DNA of 64,000 nucleotides from Acidaminobacter sp. (GTDB lineage: Bacteria; Bacillota; Clostridia; Peptostreptococcales; Acidaminobacteraceae): assembly GCF_030247605.1 (NCBI RefSeq), contig NZ_JAOTSB010000013.1, forward strand, positions 18,976 to 82,975, in the 5' to 3' direction. Below the pieces are notes generated by a model. It saw only the letters and a program-made list of their open reading frames with translations, was not told the origin of the DNA and searched no databases. The number at the start of each line of letters is the position of its first letter. The stretch's first letter is position 1. Shown piece by piece: positions 25,430 to 33,990 of the stretch. The position numbers and the translations under genes are program-made.

Positions 25430-26038
25430 TTACTTAATTTCCACTTCGGTCACATATAATATCTCGCAGGCGCGATTCCCGGAATCTGTCCGCGTGAGGC
25501 TCGACGTCCAGTCCGGCAGCTGCGGATCAAAGGTCACGCTCACGAGATAGCCTTCCAGCCGAATGAGGTCATGCTTGTCAATTTTCTTGATTTGCTTCAG
25601 GATGTCTTCATCTTTAGGGATCAAGTGCGTGTTCGCAGACTGGATTTGCACATCATAAACACTCACCGGAGCGTTGGGAGAAAGCCGGTAGTAATACCAA
25701 CGACCAGACTGGGTGTAGTCAATGGTGTCGTCAATGGCCCTCTGATTCAGATTGCCCCAGGCCAGGGCCAGATCTACCGGCGAAACGGCTGCCGAAGCGT
25801 CGCTGGTGTAGTTTTTGCGGCCTTTGACCACGGCCGTGATCTCATACTCCGCCAGCAGCTCAAGGGTCACTGGTCCGTTCTTCCCCTCGAACTCAATAGT
25901 CTCTGGGGCGCTCAGCTGACGCTGTACGGGTTCGGGGATCTGATCCGGGTAGTTTGGCGTTCGGTTGAGTACCCCTGCGGCGGTTGCGGATACAATGAGG
26001 AGGATCAGAAGCAGTATGAATTTTTCCATGGTGTTCAT
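25430..26038 (-). CDS. Exported protein of unknown function
   Basis: A 202-residue protein with one N-terminal membrane helix (residues about 5-22, KFILLLILLIVSATAAGVL) and an extracytoplasmic remainder. I do not recognise a named family. Visible features are the segments VDLALAWGNLNQ, SGRWYYYRLSP and HLIPKDEDILKQIKKIDKHDLIRLEG-type lysine-rich stretch, then LEGYLVSVTFD. It sits in a leftward cluster with two further unrecognised envelope proteins and the GIY-YIG gene. The ribosome site before ATG 26038 is weak, so the start may be ATG 26029. Confidence 0.6.
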   Translation of the reverse strand: MNTMEKFILLLILLIVSATAAGVLNRTPNYPDQIPEPVQRQLSAPETIEFEGKNGPVTLELLAEYEITAVVKGRKNYTSDASAAVSPVDLALAWGNLNQRAIDDTIDYTQSGRWYYYRLSPNAPVSVYDVQIQSANTHLIPKDEDILKQIKKIDKHDLIRLEGYLVSVTFDPQLPDWTSSLTRTDSGNRACEILYVTEVEIK

Positions 26039-26079
26039 CTCGGGTTCGCCCCCTTGGTGCTGCGTGTTTTGGGTTAAGG

Positions 26080-26090
26080 GACCATCGGCA
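26080..26090 (+). repeat. Intergenic copy of the GACCATCGGCA word
   Basis: A perfect 11-mer followed by AA, located between two unknown-function genes and about 50 bases from the terminator at 26133-26167. Confidence 0.85.
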
Positions 26091-26132
26091 AAGCACTGCC
26101 GCCTTTGGCCTCTTTAACGTGGCTCTATTATA

Positions 26133-26167
26133 GCAAAAAAATGAGGACGCAGGTGGGTGCGCCCTCA
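26133..26167 (-). terminator. Terminator after the gene at 26192
   Basis: On the - strand TGAGGGCGCA pairs with TGCGTCCTCA around CCCACC (26142-26167), followed by seven T's. The perfect hairpin and T-run separate the gene 26192-26842 from the gene 25430-26038. Confidence 0.88.
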
Positions 26168-26191
26168 ACAAACTTGAATTATTGTGGTTTT

Positions 26192-26842
26192 TCATGGCGC
26201 GCTGGGCGCCTGGGACGGCCGGCTGTCTGAAGCGGGCTTCAGACCGTAAACCAGCAGGATGAACCAGATTCTGAGCGCCAGCATGGCAATGCCGTAGGCG
26301 ACGCTGGACTCGAGCATTCCCAGCGCCAACCCGGCAATGCCTATGATCGAGGCGCTGACGAGAAGCACGAGATAGAGGCGAAGTCTTTTAAGATAAAATA
26401 CTTTTCGTTCAGGGTTGCCCTGGATTTCCAGCAGGCAGGCCGCGCCCGTCAGCAAACAGTAAGCGAGAGCCAGGTCCAGGAGCGCGCCAAGGCCGAAGTT
26501 CAGCAGCATGGCCAGTGGATGCTGTGCAAGGAGCTGACTGTAAAAGGCAGTCGCGACCCTTGGCACGGCGACTAAAGCACTGATCAGGGCCAGTGTCGCC
26601 GCACGCTTGAAGTAATGGGTTGGAGGATGGACTGTGTCAGTGGAGGTCTCCTCTATGATTGGTTTCGGATGCGCTTCTTCAACTTCAGTGGGAGGGGGTT
26701 CATTTATGAGCTGTTTGATGCCAGACCGAACCATGAGATACGCAGCGAACGCCGGCAGCGGCAGGCCCTCAAATCCGCCGAGGTTGATGTGAAACGTCAC
26801 AAAGCAGAGACCCCAGAAGATCCGGTTGAAGCCTTCATGCAT
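26192..26842 (-). CDS. Membrane protein of unknown function
   Basis: A 216-residue protein with two N-terminal hydrophobic segments, a cytoplasmic Glu/Pro-rich linker (near residues 50-75) and about four further helices from residue 80. No family is recognised. The ATG at 26842 abuts the stop of the upstream gene (26843), so the two are translationally coupled and probably act together. The cluster lacks any recognisable enzyme. Confidence 0.6.
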   Translation of the reverse strand: MHEGFNRIFWGLCFVTFHINLGGFEGLPLPAFAAYLMVRSGIKQLINEPPPTEVEEAHPKPIIEETSTDTVHPPTHYFKRAATLALISALVAVPRVATAFYSQLLAQHPLAMLLNFGLGALLDLALAYCLLTGAACLLEIQGNPERKVFYLKRLRLYLVLLVSASIIGIAGLALGMLESSVAYGIAMLALRIWFILLVYGLKPASDSRPSQAPSAP

Positions 26843-27748
26843 TTAGATGACCCCCCTTGCTCGCAGATAGCGGACCAAGTCTAGAAAGTTTTCAGGCCTG
26901 TAGACAGTCTGATTCTCGATTATGCTCATCAGACGCTGGCTGTAAATCTCGCCCTCTGTCGTCCTATAGGTCAAGACCGGCGTCAGATCATAAACCGTGA
27001 ATTGCTGTGTGATCTCCCAAGGCCCTTTTGGGACGGCAGTCGTATGGACTGAATCCCCTTCTGAAAGTTTGGCGCCTTTCAGCTTAGCTGCGCTTTCGCC
27101 GTTGATTTTGATTTCGAACAGCGCCTCAAGCTTAGACATCAAAGGTGACTTGACCTCAAGGACCTCCATGGGGATCTCGACTAAAAAGTTGGACTCATAG
27201 GCATGGTCCGAAGATCCACCGCTGCTTCGGTGCTCAAAATGCCCCTCTGGCAGCTCGACTCCGGAAAGATAGATTTCACCAATTTCAACCGTTTCCCTCT
27301 CGCCATTTGCATAGTAGAGCTCCGCACAGGTCAATTTAACCGGTCCGAAGGGCTCTGCCTCCAGTAAGTCTATGGAGACCATAAGGGTATTGAAATTATA
27401 GCGCCCAATGGTCGTTTTCCCGACAGGCGTCCCCATGAAGCTGGTCAGGCCAGCCCCCGGCTCATAATAGATCCTGGTCTGATCCTCAGGCCAGGGTGCT
27501 TCCGGGAAGATCACGCGCTCAATCACGCGCTCGTCCGTCACATCCATCAGAAACGGCATTGGCAGCATCACTTGTTGGAAGGCCGGATAGCCCTCAGGTG
27601 TTGTTCTGACAATGCTGGTGTTTTCCCGAAACTGCTCGAAGAAAACCGGTCCTTCTAATTTTACAGACCACCAGAAGCTCAGCGCGGCCAGGGTCGACAA
27701 TGAGATCAAGATTAAACCGGTGATGAACAGGCGTCGATTCGTCTTCAA
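26843..27748 (-). CDS. Membrane-anchored extracytoplasmic protein of unknown function
   Basis: A 301-residue protein with a single N-terminal helix (residues about 7-27: FITGLILISLSTLAALSFWW) and a beta-rich exterior domain. It contains KTTIGRYNFNTLMVSIDLLE and HRSSGGSSDHAYESNFLVE. No family is recognised. The initiator is TTG at 27748 behind GGGAGGAATTCAG. First gene of a coupled pair with 26192-26842. Confidence 0.6.
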   Translation of the reverse strand: MKTNRRLFITGLILISLSTLAALSFWWSVKLEGPVFFEQFRENTSIVRTTPEGYPAFQQVMLPMPFLMDVTDERVIERVIFPEAPWPEDQTRIYYEPGAGLTSFMGTPVGKTTIGRYNFNTLMVSIDLLEAEPFGPVKLTCAELYYANGERETVEIGEIYLSGVELPEGHFEHRSSGGSSDHAYESNFLVEIPMEVLEVKSPLMSKLEALFEIKINGESAAKLKGAKLSEGDSVHTTAVPKGPWEITQQFTVYDLTPVLTYRTTEGEIYSQRLMSIIENQTVYRPENFLDLVRYLRARGVI

Positions 27749-27822
27749 CTGAATTCCTCCCTTTGCTTGGCGTTACTGCAGATTCCATCGCTGCAAATTC
27801 CATTGATGATGAAAATATTTTT

Positions 27823-27833
27823 TGCCGATGGTC
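27823..27833 (-). repeat. Intergenic copy of the GACCATCGGCA word
   Basis: TGCCGATGGTC on the + strand, preceded by seven T's. Read on the - strand it is the consensus 11-mer followed by an A-run. Confidence 0.85.
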
Positions 27834-27936
27834 GTTATCCTTTTACAATATTGTATCATACTGGTAAAGGCGGAGCGAGGCGCATGACGGTTTTAAAATG
27901 AGCATTTCCTAAAATATTGCAATTACTAAGTGAAAG

Positions 27937-28056
27937 GAGTGTCTGACACCGAGTTGCACTGAGTGTCAGACACCGAGTTGTACTGAGTGTCTGACACCGG
28001 GTTGAAATGAGTGTCTGACACCAAGTTGAACTGAGTGTCTGACACCAAGTTAAAAA
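27937..28056. repeat. Tandem array of five 24-nt units with palindromic core
   Basis: Five units begin at 27937, 27961, 27985, 28009 and 28033, an exact 24-nt period. Each holds the palindrome GTGTCTGACAC (one unit has GTGTCAGACAC) followed by CNRGTT. A degenerate sixth unit, GAGTGCCAGAGCTC, follows at 28057. There are no unique spacers, so it is not a CRISPR array. Confidence 0.9.
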
Positions 28057-28191
28057 GAGTGCCAGAGCTCACTTTTTTTATGTACAAAAGTTGTTTTTTT
28101 TCATAATTAGGTATCTATATCAATACAAGAAAACTTCACATTGCATGAGCATAAGAATCTGAGCATTAAATTTGCCGAAAGGATGGTCAAT

Positions 28192-28734
28192 TTGTCAAAA
28201 GCTTTGTTGGTCATAGATGTCCAAAATGAGTATTTTACCGGAAAACTCCCTATTCATGATCGTGACGACAGCTTGAAAAATATCCTTAAAGCCATTGAAC
28301 ACGCAAATGCCACTGGTATTAAGGTGGTCCTGATCAAACATACCATCCCGAGTCCGGATGCACCCGTATTCGCCGTTGAATCCTTTGGGGCAGAAATTAA
28401 ACAGGAAATAACGCAGCAACCCCATAATCTGATTATCGAGAAACACCTCCCAGGCAGTTTTACCGGCACGCCGCTTGAAGAATGGCTCAGATCCAATCAA
28501 ATCGAAACTGTGGCAATCTGCGGATACATGACCCACATGTGCTGCGACACGACCTCCAGGCAAGCGGTCCATCTCGGATTTAAAGTAGAATTTCTGTCCG
28601 ACGCCACCGGAACACTGGACTTATCCAATAAAGCCGGGTCCGTAGATGCAAAAACCCTTCACGAAACCATCCTTGTAGTCCAGGCAGCTCGATTTGCAGA
28701 TGTCTTAACGACTGCGGCGTGGTGTCAGCTCTGA
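28192..28734 (+). CDS. Isochorismatase-like cysteine hydrolase
   Basis: A protein of about 180 residues with the isochorismatase fold. LLVIDVQNEYF near residue 5 gives the catalytic Asp, and the cis-peptide/Cys segment VAICGYMTHMCCDTTSRQA near residue 107 gives the nucleophile. Family members hydrolyse amides such as nicotinamide, ureidoacrylate or carbamoylsarcosine. The specific substrate is unknown. I start it at TTG 28192 because AAAGGATGG precedes it at good spacing and MSKALLVIDVQ is the usual N-terminus; ATG 28183 is possible. The hydroxyacid dehydrogenase gene follows after 71 bases. Confidence 0.85.
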   Translation: MSKALLVIDVQNEYFTGKLPIHDRDDSLKNILKAIEHANATGIKVVLIKHTIPSPDAPVFAVESFGAEIKQEITQQPHNLIIEKHLPGSFTGTPLEEWLRSNQIETVAICGYMTHMCCDTTSRQAVHLGFKVEFLSDATGTLDLSNKAGSVDAKTLHETILVVQAARFADVLTTAAWCQL

Positions 28735-28805
28735 TCAATCAAGTTAAATTGCATACAACTTAATTCACTTTCTTATCACACCAACCTGAATAGGAGGACC
28801 TCAAC

Positions 28806-29723
28806 ATGCTAAAAATACTGGCAAATGATGGTTTGGACTCCATAGCATCCGACTGTTTATCAGAAAAAGGCCACTCTATCGACACTACCCATTTTGATCC
28901 CGAGCCTCTCAAAGAGGTCATAGGCGATTATGATGTCATTATTGTCAGATCCGCCACAACGTTGGATCGAAATATACTCGATGCGGCCGCACAGCCGGGC
29001 TCCAAGCTAAAACTGATCATCCGTGCCGGCGTTGGACTTGATAACATCGATGTCGATTACGCCACTGCGAAAGGCTTTGGCGTCCGCAACACGCCGAATT
29101 CCAGCAGCACCTCCGTCGCGGAGCTGGCTCTGGGGCACATGTTCAACCTTGCGCGCCACATCCACCTATCCAATATCACGATTCGCAAGGGTGAATGGAA
29201 CAAAAAGCATTACAATGGCATCCAGCTCTACGGAAGAACCTTAGGCATCATAGGTTTTGGCCGCATTGGACAGGAAATCGCCGCCAAAGCCCACGCCCTC
29301 GGCATGAATATCCTCTATTACCAACGCAGCGGCCCAAAAGGCAGCCATGAAGACTTCAAATTTGTCGATCTTGAAACGCTCCTCAAAGAGTCAGATTTCA
29401 TTACCCTCCACACGCCGTCCAATCCGGATGGCCGCGCTATCCTGGATGCTGAAACCATTCAAAAAATAAAAAAAGGCGCCTATGTCATCAACACCGCCAG
29501 AGGCAGTCTGATTGACTACGACGCCCTTCTCGATGCCCTCGACAGCGGCCACCTCTCCGGCGCTGGACTGGATGTCTATACGGAAGAACCGCCGCTCAAT
29601 CCAAGATTGACGCAGCATCCAAAGATCTCTATGACACCGCATATTGGCGCTTCCACCGAGGAAGCACAGCGTGGCATTGGCGCTGAGGTGTGCGATGTAA
29701 TCACTCAGTATTTTACGCCATAA
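28806..29723 (+). CDS. D-2-hydroxyacid dehydrogenase (phosphoglycerate dehydrogenase type)
   Basis: A 305-residue NAD-dependent dehydrogenase. Conserved parts are the substrate-side RAGVGLDNIDVDYA near residue 75, the Rossmann loop GIIGFGRIGQEIA near 147, the catalytic Arg in NTARGSLIDYDAL near 232, the Glu in DVYTEEPP near 255 and the His in TPHIGASTEEAQ near 277. Short forms of about 305 residues lack the regulatory ACT domain of SerA. It may oxidise 3-phosphoglycerate or another D-2-hydroxy acid. Start ATG behind AATAGGAGGACCTCAAC. No serC lies nearby, so a serine-pathway role is not shown. Confidence 0.85.
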   Translation: MLKILANDGLDSIASDCLSEKGHSIDTTHFDPEPLKEVIGDYDVIIVRSATTLDRNILDAAAQPGSKLKLIIRAGVGLDNIDVDYATAKGFGVRNTPNSSSTSVAELALGHMFNLARHIHLSNITIRKGEWNKKHYNGIQLYGRTLGIIGFGRIGQEIAAKAHALGMNILYYQRSGPKGSHEDFKFVDLETLLKESDFITLHTPSNPDGRAILDAETIQKIKKGAYVINTARGSLIDYDALLDALDSGHLSGAGLDVYTEEPPLNPRLTQHPKISMTPHIGASTEEAQRGIGAEVCDVITQYFTP

Positions 29724-29733
29724 CAACAATGGA

Positions 29734-29765
29734 GGGGGAAGGCGCCGGGGCGCCTTCCCCCCTTC
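29734..29765 (+). terminator. GC-rich hairpin after the dehydrogenase gene
   Basis: A 13-bp perfect stem GGGGGAAGGCGCC/GGCGCCTTCCCCC with a GG loop (29734-29746 and 29749-29761). The following sequence is C/T-rich rather than a pure T-run. Confidence 0.7.
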
Positions 29766-29779
29766 CGCTGTTTCAAGCA

Positions 29780-29848
29780 GAAGAAGCCGGCGGCGCGAGG
29801 AAAGCTGGGAGTCAGCTTTCTTCGGGGCGGCGGCTTCTTTCCTTTTCT
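29780..29848. terminator. Second, longer hairpin between convergent genes
   Basis: AAGAAGCCG pairs with CGGCTTCTT at the base, and GGAAAGCTG with CAGCTTTCTT near the tip. TTTCCTTTTCTCC follows on the + strand and a poly-A stretch lies on the other side. It separates the dehydrogenase gene from the convergent phosphoesterase gene. Confidence 0.7.
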
Positions 29849-29862
29849 CCTTGAACTTCACG

Positions 29863-30786
29863 TCATACCACTTCATTAAACTGATACTTTTTCAAGTCGT
29901 ATTTTGAAACAAATTGCGGTCCTCTGAGCACCTGTCTCTCCACCCTCAGTAGTCCCTGCTGATCTGTGCGAATACGCCATTCCACCAGCATGACAGTATT
30001 GTTTACAATCTCTATGCCAGTGACACCTTTGGTATGCACCCCGCAGCCGGAATTGAAATAGGGGAGCTCTCCGTGCTTTGGAAACTTTGGCCGGTGGGTA
30101 TGCCCGCAAATCAGCATCATCCGGTGTTTATAAATCCATTTGTTGTAGTTGCGCTCAATCTTATGCATCTTATGTACGTTTTTCGCCGGACTCGCCGGAT
30201 TTCTGAATCCTATCATGTGCATGAACCGCCAGAAATAGCGCAGCGACAGCATTGAAAATCGCCACATCTGGTCATTCATGAAATCGCCCTGGTGGCCGTG
30301 CAGCGCCAAAATCTCCTGGCCCGTTTCCTTATGCTTAAGGAGCAGCGCTTCATGCGCCGTCATGCCTTCAAAGAGCTCACAATTTTCTTCGTTGTACTCG
30401 TCGAAAAAGTGATAAAAATTGTGCTGCAGATAAGCCTGATCTTTCAAATACATATTATGATTCCCATAGAGCAAAATCATTCTATTGTCATCATGAAACC
30501 TCTTAAGCATGTCATAGACGTCGCTGTGTGCAAAACGGATATGCTTGAACTTTGAGTGTTCCCATAGTTCTTCGCCATCTCCGGTTTCGACGAAGGTAAA
30601 GCCTTCGTTGTAATAATAGTCGAGGGCACTCAGGAACGTGTTCTGATTTCTTGCAAATTCATCAGAGAGACTATTGTCACCGCGGTGGGCGTCGCTAAAA
30701 AAGACATAACGTGAATTTTCATCGAAGAGCTCGACACGGGCGTCGGTGTAGGCCTCGGTCAGCCTTTGGTCTGTGAACATGGTCAT
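29863..30786 (-). CDS. Calcineurin-like metallophosphoesterase
   Basis: A 307-residue protein with the dimetal phosphoesterase motifs in order: SDAHRGD near residue 32, ETGDGEELW near 67, YGNHNMY near 105, HGHQGDF near 163 and CGHTHRPKFP near 227, then NSGCGV. It is cytosolic, with no signal peptide. Substrates in this fold range from nucleotides to phospholipid head groups; UDP-2,3-diacylglucosamine hydrolase-like enzymes share this motif order, but that pathway is not expected in a Gram-positive. The start is ATG 30786 (MTMFTDQRL). The upstream ribosome site, GGCGATGACC, is weak. Confidence 0.85.
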   Translation of the reverse strand: MTMFTDQRLTEAYTDARVELFDENSRYVFFSDAHRGDNSLSDEFARNQNTFLSALDYYYNEGFTFVETGDGEELWEHSKFKHIRFAHSDVYDMLKRFHDDNRMILLYGNHNMYLKDQAYLQHNFYHFFDEYNEENCELFEGMTAHEALLLKHKETGQEILALHGHQGDFMNDQMWRFSMLSLRYFWRFMHMIGFRNPASPAKNVHKMHKIERNYNKWIYKHRMMLICGHTHRPKFPKHGELPYFNSGCGVHTKGVTGIEIVNNTVMLVEWRIRTDQQGLLRVERQVLRGPQFVSKYDLKKYQFNEVV

Positions 30787-30840
30787 CGCCTCGATTGTGG
30801 GGTTATACTCGGCATCTGGGATTGGATGCCTTGTTGGAAA

Positions 30841-30850
30841 ACCATCGGCA
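30841..30850 (+). repeat. Intergenic copy of the ACCATCGGCA word
   Basis: A 10-base match followed by AAAA. It sits at the foot of the ppk1 terminator stem, so that on the - strand the T-run of that terminator runs into the word. Confidence 0.8.
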
Positions 30851-30898
30851 AAAACAGGTTCTGTATGAGGTGCTCATAGTGTGAACCTGTCTTTTTCA
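30850..30898. terminator. Terminator between ppk1 and the phosphoesterase gene
   Basis: ACAGGTTC (30854-30861) pairs with GAACCTGT (30883-30890). A T-run flanks it on both strands (CTTTTTC on +; TTTTTGCC on -). It can terminate ppk1 transcription on the - strand. Confidence 0.8.
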
Positions 30899-30977
30899 TT
30901 AGAATCTATACCCGTTTCCAGAGCCCATGTCTCTATTTTCTAAAATTTTTCGATCGATACGCAGGTCAACCTTCACA

Positions 30978-33128
30978 TCACTTTTTGAACCTTGCCACGA
31001 CATCCTCGAGCCAGCGCTTCAGGGATTTGTTGTCAGCTGTGTACACAGCGACTCTTCGAACAGCCTGGGCCATCATCTGTTCCTGGCAGTCAACCACTGC
31101 TTGCGACTCAGTCATCACGGGAATATAAGTGCCCTCGGCGGTTATGGTTCGGGCCTTTACGTTATCCCGAAGCTGTAGATCAAGCATTTCAAGGAGGCGC
31201 TTTTTAATGGTCATGTCCTGGATAGGACATGCGATTTCAATGCGTTTGACCGTATTGCGCGTCATGAGATCCGCTGAGGAGATATAGAGTTTCAGGTCCT
31301 GAATGCTGTCCTCCGGATCGCCAAAGCAGAATACTCTGGCATGCTCCAGATATCTGCCGACGATGCTCCGAATCCACACATGATCCGTCTTTCCCGGAAC
31401 CCCGGGCAATAGGCAGCATATGCTTCGAATGATCAGCCGGACCGGCACCCCTGCCTGGGACGCTTCAGCCAGGGCATCGATAACCTCCCTGTCTGAGAGG
31501 GAATTCAATTTCATAAGAATGCCGCTGCCCTTACCATTCCTTGCTTTTTCAGTCTCGTTTTCAATGAGCTTCAGGATGGGATCTTTGAGTTCAAATGGCG
31601 ACACGAGGAGCTCTGAGTACTCGCCTTCAAGATTTGAAATCAGGATTCGCTTGAAAAACAGACTAGCGTCGGTCCCAATAGCCTCATCTGCCGTTAAGAG
31701 CGACAAATCCGTGTAGAGCTTAGCCGTTTTTTCATTGAAATTGCCGGTGCCAATATGGGTGATGTAGCTCAGTTTATTCTTATCACGACGCGTGATCAGG
31801 CAGATCTTTGAGTGAATCTTAAACTTCTCAAAGCCGTAAATGACCTTGCAGCCAGCCTCTTCCAGCCGCTCCGCCCACTCGATGTTGTTGATTTCATCAA
31901 AACGCGCCCGAAGTTCCATTATGACGATGACTTCTTTCTTGTTTTCCACAGCGTCGATCAGGTATTCAGCCAGCTTTGACTTTCTGTCAATCCTGTAAAG
32001 GGTAATTTTAATACTGATCACTGTAGGATCTATGGAAGCCTCACGAATTAGATTTATAACGGGATCCATGGCGTCATATGGGTAGTGGAGCAGCAAATCC
32101 TTTTTCATGATCTGCCGGATTATACTTTCGGACGGATTGACTTCAGCGCTGTTCTGAGGCTCAAAAGGCTGGTAGGTGAGATGGTGCCGGGCTACGGCCG
32201 TCAGTCGGCTTTCCAGTTCAAAAACATAGGTCATATCAAGCGGCGTTTTGCTGTAATAAACTTGAGTGAGGTCGAGATTCAAACGACTACATATAAAACT
32301 TGAGAATTCAACGCTCAGCTTGTTCTGCAGCTCCAGGCGAACCGGGGCTAACCGGGCCCTGAGTTTCACTATTTTCTTCATGTGGCTTCTGAAATTTTCA
32401 TCCACTTCAAAAGCCTCATCGTCAGGCTGGATGTCCGCGTTTCGGGTGACGCTGATCACCGTTTTTTCGAGGATCTCGTACATTTCAAAGACATCAGGGG
32501 CATATTGGAGGATCAGATCTTCAATCAGAATATAACGGAGTGATTTACCCGGCAGATAAACCACTCTTGGCAATGACCTGGGTACGGGGATCAGACCGTA
32601 TTGCGTTAACTCTTTGGATTTCAGCATCACCGCAATGGTCAGCGCCTTATTCTCAAGATGCGGGAACGGATGGTGCGGGCTGATCACCTGAGGTGACAGC
32701 ACTGGCATCACCTGGGTCTTGAAATAGGTTTGGATCACCTTCCTGTCCTTGCCTTCAAGTTCTGTCACCTTCAGCCGTTCGATTTCGTATTGCCCCAGAA
32801 ACATCTCAACATTTTGAATAGTTTTATCCCTGTGCGCGTACAGCGGCTTGACGGCTTTGTAAATTGCCTTCAGCTGTTCTGCCGGCGTCATGCCGGATTT
32901 GTTGTCAATCATGGTCTTTTGGAGCATGGACAGGTCTAGCAGGCTCCCCACCCGGATCATGAAAAATTCATCCAGATTGCTGGAAAAAATGGACACGAAC
33001 TTTAGCCGTTCCATAATAGGAACGGCCGGATCATTGGCCTCGTTTAGGACCCGTTCATTAAATTTCAGCCAGGACAGATCCCGGTTCTGCGTATAGGTGT
33101 AATCAATATAGTCCTTGGGCTTTTGCAT
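30978..33128 (-). CDS. ppk1: Polyphosphate kinase 1
   Basis: A PPK1 of about 716 residues. The N-terminal head begins DYTYTQNRDLSWLKFNERVL and NLDEFFMIRV. The catalytic domain includes HPYDS-like HYPYDAMDPVINLI near residue 365, KITLYRIDRKSKLAEYLI near 394, HIGTGNFNEKTAKLYTDL near 490 (phospho-His region) and HARVFCFGD near 590. It makes polyphosphate from ATP reversibly. I start it at ATG 33128 because ACAGGAGAACGACT precedes it; an upstream in-frame ATG at 33197 has no such site. Its position near phoA fits phosphate-storage biology. Confidence 0.95.
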   Translation of the reverse strand: MQKPKDYIDYTYTQNRDLSWLKFNERVLNEANDPAVPIMERLKFVSIFSSNLDEFFMIRVGSLLDLSMLQKTMIDNKSGMTPAEQLKAIYKAVKPLYAHRDKTIQNVEMFLGQYEIERLKVTELEGKDRKVIQTYFKTQVMPVLSPQVISPHHPFPHLENKALTIAVMLKSKELTQYGLIPVPRSLPRVVYLPGKSLRYILIEDLILQYAPDVFEMYEILEKTVISVTRNADIQPDDEAFEVDENFRSHMKKIVKLRARLAPVRLELQNKLSVEFSSFICSRLNLDLTQVYYSKTPLDMTYVFELESRLTAVARHHLTYQPFEPQNSAEVNPSESIIRQIMKKDLLLHYPYDAMDPVINLIREASIDPTVISIKITLYRIDRKSKLAEYLIDAVENKKEVIVIMELRARFDEINNIEWAERLEEAGCKVIYGFEKFKIHSKICLITRRDKNKLSYITHIGTGNFNEKTAKLYTDLSLLTADEAIGTDASLFFKRILISNLEGEYSELLVSPFELKDPILKLIENETEKARNGKGSGILMKLNSLSDREVIDALAEASQAGVPVRLIIRSICCLLPGVPGKTDHVWIRSIVGRYLEHARVFCFGDPEDSIQDLKLYISSADLMTRNTVKRIEIACPIQDMTIKKRLLEMLDLQLRDNVKARTITAEGTYIPVMTESQAVVDCQEQMMAQAVRRVAVYTADNKSLKRWLEDVVARFKK

Positions 33129-33251
33129 AGTCGTTCTCCTGTCCGCTAATGGTGATAGGTTGTGTAAACGTGTCTCAAATGGAACATAAACGCGCACCTG
33201 TTTAATTGCAGTCCACGAAAATTTCAGGCCAAATTCACGTTAAATCTCAAG

Positions 33252-33782
33252 CTATTCAAGAATCCGGTTATTTCTCAGCCACGCTGTGAGGGCTTCCCGG
33301 AACATTTCAGGAGACAACACCTGACTAGCTCGCTGCTCATCTCCCACAGTCGCCAACATCTTTGAGGTGAAGCCGATGGTATCCACCACCACGCCCCCCT
33401 TTTCTTCAACACGCCTGCGCACAGAATCCATGACCTTTTGCGACGGCACATTGTCTGCCATCGTCATGAAGATCCAAACTTTTTTGTTTTTAAAATTCCC
33501 ACGCTTTAAGAAAGCGTTGATCGCCGGCGTCGAATTTCCTGCCCAAACCTGGATCCCCAGAAATAGATTGTCATAGTTATTAATCAAGACCGGCAGTGGC
33601 TTAATGGCGCTTTTCAAATGAAACCAGGCACCCATAGCCGCCATTGGAAGGCTGCCGAAAGGTCTTGGTTTCATCTCTTCGATCCGTTCAAGGGCAAACC
33701 CGGTCTGCGCGTGGAGCTCCCGGGCGACTGCGGCTGTATTGCCCGTCCAGGAATAATACACTATTAGACTTTGGCCTTCCAT
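33252..33782 (-). CDS. Flavodoxin-like protein
   Basis: A protein of about 176 residues with the FMN phosphate loop YYSWTGNTAAVA near residue 12 and the second flavin loop GIQVWAGNSTPAINAFL near residue 78. It matches the larger, Firmicutes 'flavodoxin family' proteins that resemble NAD(P)H-dependent FMN-binding enzymes rather than classic short-chain flavodoxin. It probably transfers electrons from a low-potential donor. I use ATG 33782 behind GGAAAGGAAGTGTTTGGC. A longer upstream reading of 29 residues is not supported. Confidence 0.82.
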   Translation of the reverse strand: MEGQSLIVYYSWTGNTAAVARELHAQTGFALERIEEMKPRPFGSLPMAAMGAWFHLKSAIKPLPVLINNYDNLFLGIQVWAGNSTPAINAFLKRGNFKNKKVWIFMTMADNVPSQKVMDSVRRRVEEKGGVVVDTIGFTSKMLATVGDEQRASQVLSPEMFREALTAWLRNNRILE

Positions 33783-33895
33783 GCCAAACACTTCCTTTCC
33801 TGAAAATCCTATACCCATTCCGGAGGCTTGAATATCACAAATGCAATGGAAAGCAGGGATAGTTGGCAATAGTCACAGACACCCTCTTGCTTCAA

Positions 33896-33928
33896 ATAAA
33901 AAAGCCCGCCATGAAGCGGACTTTCCTT
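33896..33928 (-). terminator. Terminator after phoA
   Basis: On the - strand AAAGTCCGC pairs with GCGGGCTTTT around CATGAA, followed by TTTATTTG. It is the best terminator candidate for the phoA transcript and lies beyond the REP-like palindrome at 33946. Confidence 0.7.
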
Positions 33929-33945
33929 TGATCCTATAATCTGAT

Positions 33946-33972
33946 GGAAGGCGGTGTCTGACACCCGCTTCC
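33946..33972. repeat. REP-like palindrome, copy 4
   Basis: A 27-nt palindrome with core GGTGTCTGACACC and GGAAG/CTTCC outer arms. It lies between the phoA stop and its terminator. Confidence 0.8.
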
Positions 33973-33990
33973 CTCGACCCCGCCTTTCCG

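Larger units (their letters stand above)
27749..28191. other. Intergenic region with tandem 24-nt array
   Basis: A 443-base gap between divergent genes. It holds a GACCATCGGCA word (27823-27833, - strand), the five-unit array at 27937-28056, and an AT-rich segment (28075-28135) that should carry the promoter of the isochorismatase-like gene. Confidence 0.7.

Noticed and set aside
27937..28056. CRISPR array
   Set aside because: The units abut with no unique spacers, the core is palindromic and the period is only 24 nt. No cas genes are nearby.
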